Assembly (NCBI GenBank): GCA_964437445.1
Contig: CAYTGR010000019.1
Location: 11,016 to 75,015, forward strand
DNA from: CAYTGR01 sp964437445
GTDB lineage: Bacteria; Chloroflexota; Anaerolineae; B4-G1; SLSP01
Length of the DNA stretch: 64,000 bases
Direction of reading: 5' to 3'
Shown here piece by piece: positions 35,632 to 43,704 of the stretch (within the stretch, counting starts at the first letter, position 1; each line of letters opens with the position of its first letter). A program made the position numbers and the translations under genes. The notes beneath the pieces were generated by a model, which was not told where the DNA came from, made no database searches, and was given only the letters and a program-made list of their open reading frames with translations.

Positions 35632-36525
35632 TCAGGCCTGGGGATGATTGCTGAACAGCACCTGTCGTAATTGCGTTAATCCTCCCTCGCGCGGGATCTG
35701 GACCGACGAAAGGAGCTGAATGTCAAAAGTGATGCGGGGTAGGGGCGTGCCGTCGCTTTGTTTGCCGCTTTCCCAATCCCGGTAAGGGTAGAAGAAAGAG
35801 ATCGCTTCGTTGAGGCGTTGGTGGAGCCGCCCCATAACAATATAGCCTTGAGCAGCCGGGACGACGATTAAAAACTGGTAAATATCCAGCTGGCCTACAA
35901 AAGGATCCGTCGTGATCACTTCGGCCGCCGTATTTTGCAGAATCAATGCCACCGCCCGGAGGACATCGTCGTGAGTCACGAAGCCGTAGGCATCGCTGAA
36001 GGCCTCCATCCCCTGGAGCCGCAGTCCGATGAAGGATAAATGCGCGTCGGCGGCCACCCGTTCCATTTGCTCTTCCAGCAGCACCGAAATGGGCAATCCG
36101 GTCACAGGGTGGAGCAAGGTGTCCAGGTTACTGCGGCGCAGGATGTTGCGTACCCGATACCGCAGTTCCTGCACATCAAAGGGCTTAGTGATGTAATCTA
36201 CCCCGCCCAGTTCCAGGCCCATCAGACGGTCAATCCGGTCGCGGCGTTCCGTCAGGAAAATGATGGGGATGTGCTCGGTGCGCCGCTGAGAGCGTAACCG
36301 CCGGCAGACCTCGTAGCCATCAATATCCGGCAGGTGGATGTCTAACACTACCAGGTCAGGCGGTCGCTCGGTGGCCATGGTCAGCGCATCCTGACCCCAG
36401 GCGACATGGGAGACTTTGTAGCCTAACGAGGCAAAGTAAGCCGACAGCATATCCGCTGTATTGGGATCGTCTTCCACGATGAGGATATGGCGGGGAACGT
36501 TTTCTTCACCCACTGTCGCGCCCAT
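35632..36525 (-). CDS. Response regulator with degenerate GGDEF-like domain
   Basis: 297 aa. The receiver (~12-130) has ILIVEDDPNT, acceptor Asp in LVVLDIHLPDIDGY and Lys in ITKPFD. The C-terminal ~165 residues look like a diguanylate-cyclase fold beginning at HPVTGLPI, but the GG(D/E)EF catalytic loop is replaced by a sequence around VGQLDIYQFLI, so cyclase activity is unlikely. It may act as a c-di-GMP or protein-binding output. It is the last gene of a three-gene run with roadblock and V4R-like proteins. Confidence 0.85.
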   Translation of the reverse strand: MGATVGEENVPRHILIVEDDPNTADMLSAYFASLGYKVSHVAWGQDALTMATERPPDLVVLDIHLPDIDGYEVCRRLRSQRRTEHIPIIFLTERRDRIDRLMGLELGGVDYITKPFDVQELRYRVRNILRRSNLDTLLHPVTGLPISVLLEEQMERVAADAHLSFIGLRLQGMEAFSDAYGFVTHDDVLRAVALILQNTAAEVITTDPFVGQLDIYQFLIVVPAAQGYIVMGRLHQRLNEAISFFYPYRDWESGKQSDGTPLPRITFDIQLLSSVQIPREGGLTQLRQVLFSNHPQA

Positions 36526-36544
36526 AATTGTTTGCTGTGCCTTT

Positions 36545-37183
36545 TTAACCGATAGGTTCTTTGTAGACGTGGAACAGACAAACGTCGTGCTTCATGCCCA
36601 TGCACTTGACCTGATCCACTCGGAAGGTGCGGCCGCCACTGACCCAACGCATGGCCTCTTCCAGGATGCCGACGGCGATATAACCACCGGGACGGTCGAC
36701 CTCGCGGCCCCAGCACATTGAACAGCGGTCAATGTAGTACTCAAAATACTCACCACCGGGGTCTTTCACGTAGGATTTTTGGTCGCTGAGTGAGTCAAAG
36801 ACTTTGGCGACGGCCGGCAGCCCAAACTTGAGCTTGGCGGGCAGCGGCAGTACCCGGAAGGCCAGGTCGCTGGCGCCGACCAGGGCTCCAAAGTTGGATA
36901 GCCCTTGGGCGAAGAGCACGCGCCCGGAGCGCAGGGCCAACCCGCGGCCACCGCGTGGCCCATACATTTCCTCCAGCCCGCGGTTGAGGGCCGAAATGTA
37001 GGAAAAATCAAAACCCTTATCCATGTTGTCGGGCGGGGGGTTGTCAATGAACTGGGAGAGGCCGGAGATGTTAAGGACAGCGTTAAGCCCGTTGCGGCCC
37101 ATGATTTCCTCCAGCGCATTGAGGAGAATCAGGGCGAAGCGGTTTGGGTAATAGAATCCACTGGGTTCAGGAGCATTTGTCAT
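36545..37183 (-). CDS. V4R-like (4-vinyl reductase) domain protein
   Basis: 212 aa. AAGGAGG precedes ATG 37183. The start (FYYPNRFALILLNALEEIMG) and the C-terminal CSMCWGRE...CMGMKHDVCLFHVY resemble V4R-type domains, which bind small hydrophobic ligands and often use Cys residues. It is coupled between a roadblock protein and a response regulator, so a sensory role is likely. The ligand is unknown. Confidence 0.7.
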   Translation of the reverse strand: MTNAPEPSGFYYPNRFALILLNALEEIMGRNGLNAVLNISGLSQFIDNPPPDNMDKGFDFSYISALNRGLEEMYGPRGGRGLALRSGRVLFAQGLSNFGALVGASDLAFRVLPLPAKLKFGLPAVAKVFDSLSDQKSYVKDPGGEYFEYYIDRCSMCWGREVDRPGGYIAVGILEEAMRWVSGGRTFRVDQVKCMGMKHDVCLFHVYKEPIG

Positions 37184-37198
37184 GGCGGCCCTCCTTAT

Positions 37199-37576
37199 CT
37201 ACCTGAGAATCGTGGCCAGCTCATCGGCAGCCCGGCGCATGTCAAGGAAGAGTAGGCCTAACTTGGCCTGTTGTCGCGCCAGCACGGTTAATACGGCCTC
37301 TTCCCCGACGGCCCGGAGAATCACGTAGCCCTTTTCCCCTTTGACATAAACCTCGTCCAACATGCCGCGTCCCAACTCACTGGCGATGCGCTCGCCCAGC
37401 GAGAGCATAGCGGCGGACATGGCGGAAACCCGGTCTTCTTCTACTCCCTGGGGAAGAGATGAGGCTATGGTGAGACCATCTACACTGACAATCGCGGCGG
37501 CTTCAACATCGGGGCTGCTCACTTGCAAATCGCGCAACCGTTCCACCATTTGTTCGGTACGAGATCTATTCGCCAT
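37199..37576 (-). CDS. Roadblock/LC7 domain protein
   Basis: 125 aa. GGAGG lies 9 nt before ATG 37576. The pattern (VEAAAIVSVDGLTIASSLP, then MSAAMLSLGERIASELG and GYVILRAVGEEAVLTVLA) is the single roadblock/LC7 fold, like MglB, which regulates small Ras-like GTPases. No GTPase gene is adjacent, unlike the usual mglAB arrangement. It is the first gene of a trio with V4R-like and receiver proteins and has its own promoter candidate. Confidence 0.88.
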   Translation of the reverse strand: MANRSRTEQMVERLRDLQVSSPDVEAAAIVSVDGLTIASSLPQGVEEDRVSAMSAAMLSLGERIASELGRGMLDEVYVKGEKGYVILRAVGEEAVLTVLARQQAKLGLLFLDMRRAADELATILR

Positions 37577-37903
37577 CCTTGTTTACCTCCATGTGGAGAT
37601 TGAGTTTCTCGGTCCGGGGGGCCCCGCAACCGGGAAGTTATAGGTTATGAAAAGGTTACCATAGAATGAGGTCATGTCAAGCTATACTTGTCAAGATGTC
37701 CCAATTTTAGCATAAAATGACTACGTCTGCAACAGGGAACGGTTAAATCAAGTATACCACAAAAAATAGAAAGCGTGGCACAGGGGACACAACCCGGTAC
37801 TTTTCAAGGGGAAAATTTCGTGGGGGGGATTTCCTAACTTCCCCCGCTGGCGGTAAGGCAAGCTGGTAGACAAGTAACGAGAGGCTCAATATGGATAATG
37901 GGC
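37577..37903. other. Intergenic region, 327 nt
   Basis: This is an AT-richer region between the roadblock gene and the TetR gene, both on the minus strand. It carries the candidate promoter at 37653-37680 and a G-run (37821-37830). No small ORF with a ribosome-binding site was seen. Confidence 0.6.
37653..37680 (-). promoter_or_regulatory. Sigma70-type promoter of the roadblock operon
   Basis: Minus strand TTGACA (37680-37675), a 16-nt spacer and TAACCT (37658-37653), 77 nt upstream of the start at 37576. Confidence 0.5.
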
Positions 37904-38533
37904 CTATGGGCGAGGGGATTCTGGAGCCAGCAGCCCGTGAAAAATGATCTGCAACCCGGCGTCCAACCGGGCGTACCAGGAATGGGGTGACGGCGCTGCG
38001 GGCAGCAGACAGGTGTACACAACGAAGAGGCGAATAAAATAGGCGGCCAGCAGCTCGCCGGCGATGTCGGCATCCACGTCTGGGTTGAATTCGCCCTGCC
38101 GCTGTCCTTCACGGACCATCGCGGCCAGCACCTGTGCGGGAGTTGGCCCGGTGGGGAGCGGGTAGACCTGGGCGTGCATGAAGATCTGCTGCGCGACATC
38201 GCGGTAGGGGAAGAGCTCGTCGCCCATCGCCCGGAGCGTGCAGGTAATCCGCTCGGTAGCCGGTTGCCCTGGAGCCGGTGGCTCCGCCAAAAGTGATTGG
38301 ACGCGGGCGAAAGTCAGCGTCACCAGCAACGTCTGTTTGCTCTCAAAATAGTTGAAGAAAGTGCCTTTGGCGATGTCGGCCGCCGCGGCAATTTCTTCCA
38401 CAGTGGTGGCCTCAAACCCTTTGGCGTGAAACAATCGCTCCGCCGCCGTTAACAGGCGGCGGCGGGTTTCTTCTTTGCGGCGCTCCCGGCGGGAGCTGGC
38501 CTGGATGGGTGTCTCTGGTATCAATGCTATCAT
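37904..38533 (-). CDS. TetR/AcrR family transcriptional regulator
   Basis: 209 aa from ATG 38533. The helix-turn-helix lies at ~25-70 (RLLTAAERLFHAKGFEATTVEEIAAAADIAKGTFFNYFESK), the canonical TetR DNA-binding signature, followed by an all-helical ligand domain. The target is unknown; no transporter adjoins. An imperfect palindrome overlaps the start codon and could be its own operator. A TTG four codons upstream is an alternative start. Confidence 0.88.
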   Translation of the reverse strand: MIALIPETPIQASSRRERRKEETRRRLLTAAERLFHAKGFEATTVEEIAAAADIAKGTFFNYFESKQTLLVTLTFARVQSLLAEPPAPGQPATERITCTLRAMGDELFPYRDVAQQIFMHAQVYPLPTGPTPAQVLAAMVREGQRQGEFNPDVDADIAGELLAAYFIRLFVVYTCLLPAAPSPHSWYARLDAGLQIIFHGLLAPESPRP

Positions 38534-38561
38534 GACCCCGGTCAAAATTGACTCTGGTCAT
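38532..38561. promoter_or_regulatory. Candidate TetR operator overlapping its own start codon
   Basis: ATGACCCCGGTCAA and TTGACTCTGGTCAT are 14-base half sites separated by AA, matching at 11 of 14 positions as an inverted repeat (core TGACC...GGTCA). Confidence 0.4.
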
Positions 38562-38665
38562 TGTACCACAACGGGGTTAAAAATCAACTTCCTCAGGCGA
38601 GGAACGGTGCTGACCAACGACTCGCGCTTCAGCCGCAGCACGGAGTCCTGTCGGCTGGAAACGCT

Positions 38666-38778
38666 GGCTGGACATTTTTCTGTACTCTTTTACCTTTCAC
38701 GGCCTACTGCTCTCTGCTCACTCCCTTACTGGTTTCTGTTCAAGGTTGGACATTTTTCTATACTCTTTTACCTTTCAC
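38666..38778. repeat. 35-bp direct repeat pair at the island edge
   Basis: Positions 38666-38700 and 38744-38778 are identical except at two bases; both contain GGACATTTTTCT and CTCTTTTACCTTTCAC. The second copy covers the last codons of the CPBP gene. The 43 bp between them is a degenerate heptamer array. Confidence 0.75.
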
Positions 38779-39529
38779 AGGGCGCCCTGCGAGGTAACAG
38801 CCAGTACACCAAAACCAGAGTAACCAGCAAAACAACGCCATAAATTGGCTCTCCTCCACGATCCGGTACATTCAATAAACCTTTGTCTTGCAGGAGATTC
38901 CATGCATAATGAAAACCTATCACACAACCTAAATTGCCTCGTTTGATGACCATCCCGCCCAAAACTATGCTAATCAGAAACGCATAGACAAAAGCGAACC
39001 AATAGTAGTCGGGGTTAATCAGGTGTATGGCCGTAAAGAGACTTGCAGATATTATTAACCCTACCCCTATACTCACACGGTGTCTGAGCACAGAGAGTAT
39101 GTAGCCGCGAAAGAGCCCCTCTTCCGCTATGGCGACTATCAACCAAAAGAACAACAGCGCCCCCACATCAACACTTGTAGTGGCGTGCCCTATTTGATCG
39201 AGACTCATTTCTTTTGTAATGAATACCATGCCCCCTGCTACCAAACCAATGGACAAACTCCCCCATACTATCCCCAGTAACAAATCCATCCAAAACCCTT
39301 TATCCGGCCAACAGACGCCGATAAAACTTAACGGTTTGCGTTCCAGCCATAACTCCAACAGAAGGCTGATTATTATCGCCAGATGAAAAGCGTATTCCCC
39401 TATTGCTTCAACCTTAAGCAATGAAGCGAGTAGAGCAAACACTATCATCAGAATTATCACAAACACAAATACCCGCAGGATTTTCCAACCGGGACGCAAT
39501 TCTTTGTTGCTGGAATAGAACAAGCTCAT
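38768..39529 (-). CDS. CPBP (CAAX-type) intramembrane protease family protein
   Basis: 253 aa from ATG 39529, 11 nt after GGAGG; an ATG ten codons upstream lacks a Shine-Dalgarno. It has about seven membrane helices, the motif EEGLFRGYI (two catalytic Glu plus Arg), a second motif FTAIHL and a third GFHYAWN, which together define the CPBP/ABI family. Such proteases can modify peptides or act in bacteriocin immunity. The gene starts just after an attC-like site, like an integron cassette, and its last codons lie in a direct repeat. Confidence 0.85.
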   Translation of the reverse strand: MSLFYSSNKELRPGWKILRVFVFVIILMIVFALLASLLKVEAIGEYAFHLAIIISLLLELWLERKPLSFIGVCWPDKGFWMDLLLGIVWGSLSIGLVAGGMVFITKEMSLDQIGHATTSVDVGALLFFWLIVAIAEEGLFRGYILSVLRHRVSIGVGLIISASLFTAIHLINPDYYWFAFVYAFLISIVLGGMVIKRGNLGCVIGFHYAWNLLQDKGLLNVPDRGGEPIYGVVLLVTLVLVYWLLPRRAPCER

Positions 39530-39567
39530 GGGTCTTATTTCCTCCAATTTCATGTACATAGTATAGC

Positions 39568-39702
39568 GCCCAACTGCTGGCGCTTCAGCTGCACCGCGCA
39601 GCGCAGCGGAGCGGCGTCAGGTGGAACTCCCCCTGGCTGGCTGCACCAGCCTCCCCCGGATGAACGGGCCGTTGGCCCGTTCTTAGCAAATGCTTGTTAG
39701 CC
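39568..39702 (-). repeat. attC-like recombination site 1 (135 bp)
   Basis: On the minus strand it begins GGCTAACAAGC and ends GTTGGGC, matching the R boxes (RYYYAAC-like ... GTTRRRY) of integron attC sites. The stop codon of the upstream gene (39697-39699) lies inside the first box. A homologous site is at 43569-43704; they share GGGGGAGTTCCACC and a GC-rich core. The next gene starts ~40 bp after its end. Confidence 0.55.
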
Positions 39703-40431
39703 CGCCTTTTTCAGCCAAGGAACTTGAGTGTTTGCAGCAGTATTGAACCTTTCAATGCCCCGTCTGTGTTTAATCCGAGCATAAATGCAGTGGACTTGAA
39801 AGGAAATAACAAACATAACTATACCACCGACGATAAGATTGCTGTGAGGAACAGTATCTTGGGACAAAAATTGTACCGTAATGATCATAAGGCCAGTAAG
39901 AGCAAATCCGTTTACTATGCCGATAAATAGTTGGTGGGTTCCAAGGGGATATATCCACCATAACCTTTTGTTGATTTTTTCAACCAAGTTTATTTTTCGT
40001 GGTGAAATTGGACTGACTTCAGCAAAAGAGTTGTCAATATAAAAAATGTATGGTTTTTCGGTCTCTCTACCCTGAAACAGACGGTATTTCAACAAATTTA
40101 ATCCAAGGGCGAAGTTGGAGAGGTCAATGTTTCTGTTAACAATAGAATCTTGAATAACAATTCCAACTAATATGGCGAATACAAGCAAGCCCGCAACGCT
40201 TGGATACGATAGCAGCAAATTGCCACTGTTCACTTGGAAAAGCACGATGATGGCCCCTGTCACCGCAGACAGTAAAGTGAGATAGAAATTGAAAATCCCA
40301 TTGATCGCGTTTTCCGTATGAATATATAAGTTTGATAGAGACGCATACTCTGCCTTTAAAATATCAATCGTTTCTTCCCTCTGTCCTGATTGACTAATTG
40401 GTGAGATATTGCTCTTGGGCTTCTTGTCCAT
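39697..40431 (-). CDS. Four-helix membrane protein, cassette-like, unknown function
   Basis: 244 aa. AGAGGA lies 9 nt before ATG 40431. A hydrophilic N-terminus (~1-45) precedes two pairs of membrane helices (~48-105 and ~170-220) separated by a soluble loop with Tyr/Phe-rich FYIDNSF. The gene is clearly more AT-rich than the chromosome genes, suggesting transfer. It is flanked on both sides by attC-like sites and its stop lies within one, the arrangement of a gene cassette. No family was recognised. Confidence 0.75.
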   Translation of the reverse strand: MDKKPKSNISPISQSGQREETIDILKAEYASLSNLYIHTENAINGIFNFYLTLLSAVTGAIIVLFQVNSGNLLLSYPSVAGLLVFAILVGIVIQDSIVNRNIDLSNFALGLNLLKYRLFQGRETEKPYIFYIDNSFAEVSPISPRKINLVEKINKRLWWIYPLGTHQLFIGIVNGFALTGLMIITVQFLSQDTVPHSNLIVGGIVMFVISFQVHCIYARIKHRRGIERFNTAANTQVPWLKKAG

Positions 40432-40465
40432 AGGTTGAGATCCTCTAAGGCAATTTAGTAAGGTG

Positions 40466-40503
40466 GGCTAACGGCTGGCGTCGGCTCAAGCCGTAAGTTG
40501 GGC
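40466..40503 (-). repeat. Short degenerate attC-like site 2
   Basis: On the minus strand it runs from GCCCAAC to GTTAGCC over 38 nt, with an ACGGCT/AGCCGT inner stem. It lies 11 nt after the stop of the beta-helix gene. It is shorter than normal attC sites and may be a remnant. Confidence 0.35.
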
Positions 40504-40514
40504 GGCTCTTTGAG

Positions 40515-43500
40515 CTACGGCTGCCAGTTCCTGAGCACGAGGGGTATGTAGACATACCAGCGTGGTTTTTCGGATACTTTGATCACAAACTCCTGCTCAG
40601 CGAATGTCCCCGTCCTATCTGTAGCGCGCAGCGTAACCGTACAAGTACCCGTATTGGCCGGTGTGCCGGCCAGCGTCGCCGTGCCGTTGCCGTGATCGGT
40701 CAGCGTCAGCCAGGCTGGGAGCGTGGAGGCGGTGATGGTCAGCGCGTCGCCGTGGATGAGGTCGGGGTCACCGGCGACGACAGCATAGGCGTAGGGCGTG
40801 CCTTGCGTGGCGGTGAGCACCGGCGTGCTGGCAAAGTACGGCGCGTCGTTGACGTTGGCGACGGTGATGGTGAACGCCTGCGTGTCGGTCAGCCCGCCGC
40901 TGTCGGCCACCCGTAGCACCACCGGATGCTGGCCCACGTTGGCGTTGGAGGGCGTGCCGGAGAGGGTTGCCGTTCCGCCGCCGTGAGCGGTGAACGTGAG
41001 CCAGGCGGGCAATGTCGGTGCTGTGATGGTCAGAATATCGCCATAGATCAAGTCGGAGTCGGTGATGATGGCGGTATAAGTGTAGATCATACCCTGCGTC
41101 GCAGTTGTGACCGGTGGGCTGGTGAAGCCCGGCGCATGGTTGGGACCCTTCTCATACGCCCCCATATCCACTATGGCGCTCCCGTTGCCGTCGCCATCCA
41201 CAATGCGGGGGTTGCCGTCCAGGTCCGTGGTGACAGATACCGGCACGGCGCTGTTGATTCCGGCGTCAATCGCCGGGGAGGTCAGTTGCAGGCGCAGGTT
41301 GCCGCCGGCCGGGTTCACAAAACGCGGGTCGGCGTCAATGTTGCCGCCGCCATTGGTGCCGCAGGCAGAGTTCCAACTGCCCGAGCCGCCGCAGCCCTGG
41401 ATGTCGCTGTAGGAGATGACCGGGATCCAGGTGTCGTCGTCATTGTAGATTTCGGACCCGCTGGAGGCCGAGTTGCCCCACAGAATAACGTTCCTCAACT
41501 GCGGGACGCTGTAAGTATAGTTGGCTATCCCCCCGCCATTGTAGGTGGCCGTGTTGTCATTGAAAGTGACGTTTGACAGCGTCGGTCTGCTATTCGCCGC
41601 ATTGCACATCCCACCGGCGATCAGGCCGGCTGCATTGCCCCTGAATATGACGTTTGACAACGTTGGGTTGCTGTAGAAACGGGTGTACATCCCGCCCCCG
41701 CTCTGATAGGCCGTGTTACTGTCAAAGATGACGTTCGTAAGCGTTGGGTTGCATTCAACATTGTTGTACATTCCCCCGCCGGATTCAGCCTCGTTGCCGC
41801 TAAAGATAACGTTCCTCAGCGTGGGGCTGCTGCCCGACTGACCGAACATCCCGCCGCCATCGTAGGTGGCCGTGTTGCCATTGAAGGTCACGTCCGTCAG
41901 CGTGGGGCTGCTCGACTCGTTTTCCATTCCGCCACCCTTTAAGCCCGCCGTGTTGCCATTGAACCTCACGTCTGATAGCGTCGGGCTACTCACGTTGTTG
42001 CACATTCCACCGCCATCATAGTCGGCTCTGTTTCCATCAAAGGTGACATCCGTCAGCGACGGGCTGCTGGAGTTGTTATTGTACATCCCACCGCCAGAAC
42101 CTGCGGAGTTCTCGTTGAAGGTGACGGCTGTCAGTGTCGGACTGCTGGCAGTGTTGTATATCCCACCGCCATAGCTGGAGGCTATGTTGCCCTCAAAGGT
42201 GACGTCCGTCAGCGTCGGATTACTGGAATCATTGCACACCCCGCCACCCCCCTTGTGAGAACCAGTCGCCGAGTTGCCAGAGAAGGTGACATGGATCAGC
42301 GTCGGGTTGCTCTCATAGTTGGACATTCCACCGCCGTTGCTGTAATTACCATCGCCGGTAGCCGAGTTGTCCGAGAAGGTGACGTTCGTTAGTGTCGGGT
42401 TGCTGGCATAGTTGAACATTCCGCCACCGTAGAATGCCGTGTTGTCACTGAAAGTGACCTCCGTCAGTGTTGAACTGCTGTCAAACCCGTTGTACATCCC
42501 GCCGCCGGTGTTGCCTGCTGTATTGCCGCTGAAGGTGATATTCATCAGCGGTGAGGCACTATGGTAATTGTACAACCCCCCGCCATCGTTGGCAACGATA
42601 TTCCCGTCAAAAGTGATGTCCGTCAGCGAGGGGCTGCTCTCATAATTGTACATCCCGCCGCCATCGGCTGCCTGGTTATAGCTGAAGATGACACTCGTCA
42701 GTGTCGGGCCGCTGCTGTTGTTGAACGCCCCGCCGCCAGAATTGCTGGCAGAGTTCCCGCTAAAGGTGACGTTTGCCAGCATTGGGCTGCTCTCATAGTT
42801 GTATACCCCGCCGCCGCGGGTAAAGGCCACGTTGCCCTCGAAGGTGACATCCGTCAGCGTGGGGCTGCTCCACTGATTGAGCATCCCGCCGCCGTACGCA
42901 GCCGCGTTGCCACTGAAGATGAGCGCCGTCAGCGTCGGGCTGCTCTCGTCGTTGAACATCCCGCCGCCGAGGTAATGTGGCCAGTTCTCCTCGGCCTCGA
43001 CAGCATCGGCCAGCCCGGCGGTGATGAAAAAGCCATCCAGCACGGCGGTCTCGGTTACACCGTTGCTCATGACAACATGGTAGGCGTTCGTGCCGGTGAT
43101 GTTGGCTGTGGTGGTCACCACGCCATGGGGATCGGTAGAGTCATTGCCGTCAATGTCACCGCTGAGGACCGTGGGGTGGGCCCGCCAGTCCCGCTGGGTG
43201 CGCAATGTCTCGGTGGCGACAAAGCCGCCATAGATGGCGACGCCGTTCCTCAGCGTAAAGGTGGCCTCCCGGTCGTTCGGATCGGTGGTGGGTTTGTGTA
43301 CTCCCGCCTGGACCCAAATCTCGTCGCCGCTTTGGGCATTGTGCAGCGCAGTTTGCAGCGTACATGCGGTAGACCAGGAATCCCCGCAGGGCCACGCTGT
43401 GCTGCCATTCGGCCTGGCGCGAATCACGCTGGAGGTGGCGCGAGCAATGTCAGGGCCTGTGAACGTTGTGACCAGTAATGATACCCCCAGCAGAAGGGCT

Positions 43501-43532
43501 ACTACTGTAAAGAAATGCATTATCTTTGCCAT
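40515..43532 (-). CDS. Secreted right-handed beta-helix protein with two He_PIG-type Ig-like domains
   Basis: 1005 aa from ATG 43532, with AAGGAGGG upstream. A signal peptide (MAKIMHFFTVVALLLGVSLL) is followed by a pectate-lyase-like start (ALHNAQSGDEIWVQAGVH). About 19 tandem units follow with the pattern S-(S/N)-P-T-L-T-x-V-T-F-x-G-N-x-A-x-x-x-G-G-G-M-Y-N, forming a polymorphic-outer-membrane-type beta-helix (~200-770). Two Ig-like domains (~810-990) follow, and the protein ends YIPLVLRNW. No catalytic residues are recognised; adhesion or polysaccharide binding is likely. Confidence 0.85.
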   Translation of the reverse strand: MAKIMHFFTVVALLLGVSLLVTTFTGPDIARATSSVIRARPNGSTAWPCGDSWSTACTLQTALHNAQSGDEIWVQAGVHKPTTDPNDREATFTLRNGVAIYGGFVATETLRTQRDWRAHPTVLSGDIDGNDSTDPHGVVTTTANITGTNAYHVVMSNGVTETAVLDGFFITAGLADAVEAEENWPHYLGGGMFNDESSPTLTALIFSGNAAAYGGGMLNQWSSPTLTDVTFEGNVAFTRGGGVYNYESSPMLANVTFSGNSASNSGGGAFNNSSGPTLTSVIFSYNQAADGGGMYNYESSPSLTDITFDGNIVANDGGGLYNYHSASPLMNITFSGNTAGNTGGGMYNGFDSSSTLTEVTFSDNTAFYGGGMFNYASNPTLTNVTFSDNSATGDGNYSNGGGMSNYESNPTLIHVTFSGNSATGSHKGGGGVCNDSSNPTLTDVTFEGNIASSYGGGIYNTASSPTLTAVTFNENSAGSGGGMYNNNSSSPSLTDVTFDGNRADYDGGGMCNNVSSPTLSDVRFNGNTAGLKGGGMENESSSPTLTDVTFNGNTATYDGGGMFGQSGSSPTLRNVIFSGNEAESGGGMYNNVECNPTLTNVIFDSNTAYQSGGGMYTRFYSNPTLSNVIFRGNAAGLIAGGMCNAANSRPTLSNVTFNDNTATYNGGGIANYTYSVPQLRNVILWGNSASSGSEIYNDDDTWIPVISYSDIQGCGGSGSWNSACGTNGGGNIDADPRFVNPAGGNLRLQLTSPAIDAGINSAVPVSVTTDLDGNPRIVDGDGNGSAIVDMGAYEKGPNHAPGFTSPPVTTATQGMIYTYTAIITDSDLIYGDILTITAPTLPAWLTFTAHGGGTATLSGTPSNANVGQHPVVLRVADSGGLTDTQAFTITVANVNDAPYFASTPVLTATQGTPYAYAVVAGDPDLIHGDALTITASTLPAWLTLTDHGNGTATLAGTPANTGTCTVTLRATDRTGTFAEQEFVIKVSEKPRWYVYIPLVLRNWQP
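41540..42975 (-). repeat. Tandem coding repeats of the beta-helix protein
   Basis: About 19 imperfect units of ~66-84 bp, each containing a CATCCCGCCGCC-like block and GTCAGCGT(C/G)GGGCTGCT-like block on the plus strand. The units vary in length in multiples of three, consistent with protein-level expansion. Confidence 0.75.
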
Positions 43533-43568
43533 TTTACCCTCCTTGTGGATAAGACGATAGAGCCAGCT

Positions 43569-43704
43569 GCCCAACGGCCTGTGCTTCACCTGCGCCGCGC
43601 AGCGCAGCGGAGCGGCGTCAGGTGGAACTCCCCCTGGCCGGCGAGGCCAGCCTTCCAACCGGAGGAACGTGCAGGGCTACGTTCTTAGCGAACGCTTGTT
43701 ATCT
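43569..43704 (-). repeat. attC-like recombination site 3 (136 bp)
   Basis: On the minus strand it begins AGATAACAAGC and ends GTTGGGC. It shares TAACAAGC, GCTAAGAACG, GGGGGAGTTCCACC and the GC-rich core with site 1 (39568-39702). The last six codons and stop of the restriction gene are encoded inside it, and the beta-helix gene starts 37 bp after its end. Confidence 0.55.

Noticed and set aside
41540..42975. Regularly spaced repeats resembling a CRISPR array
   Set aside because: Units vary in length in multiples of three, the whole stretch is one open frame, and both the repeated and the intervening parts encode beta-helix turns.
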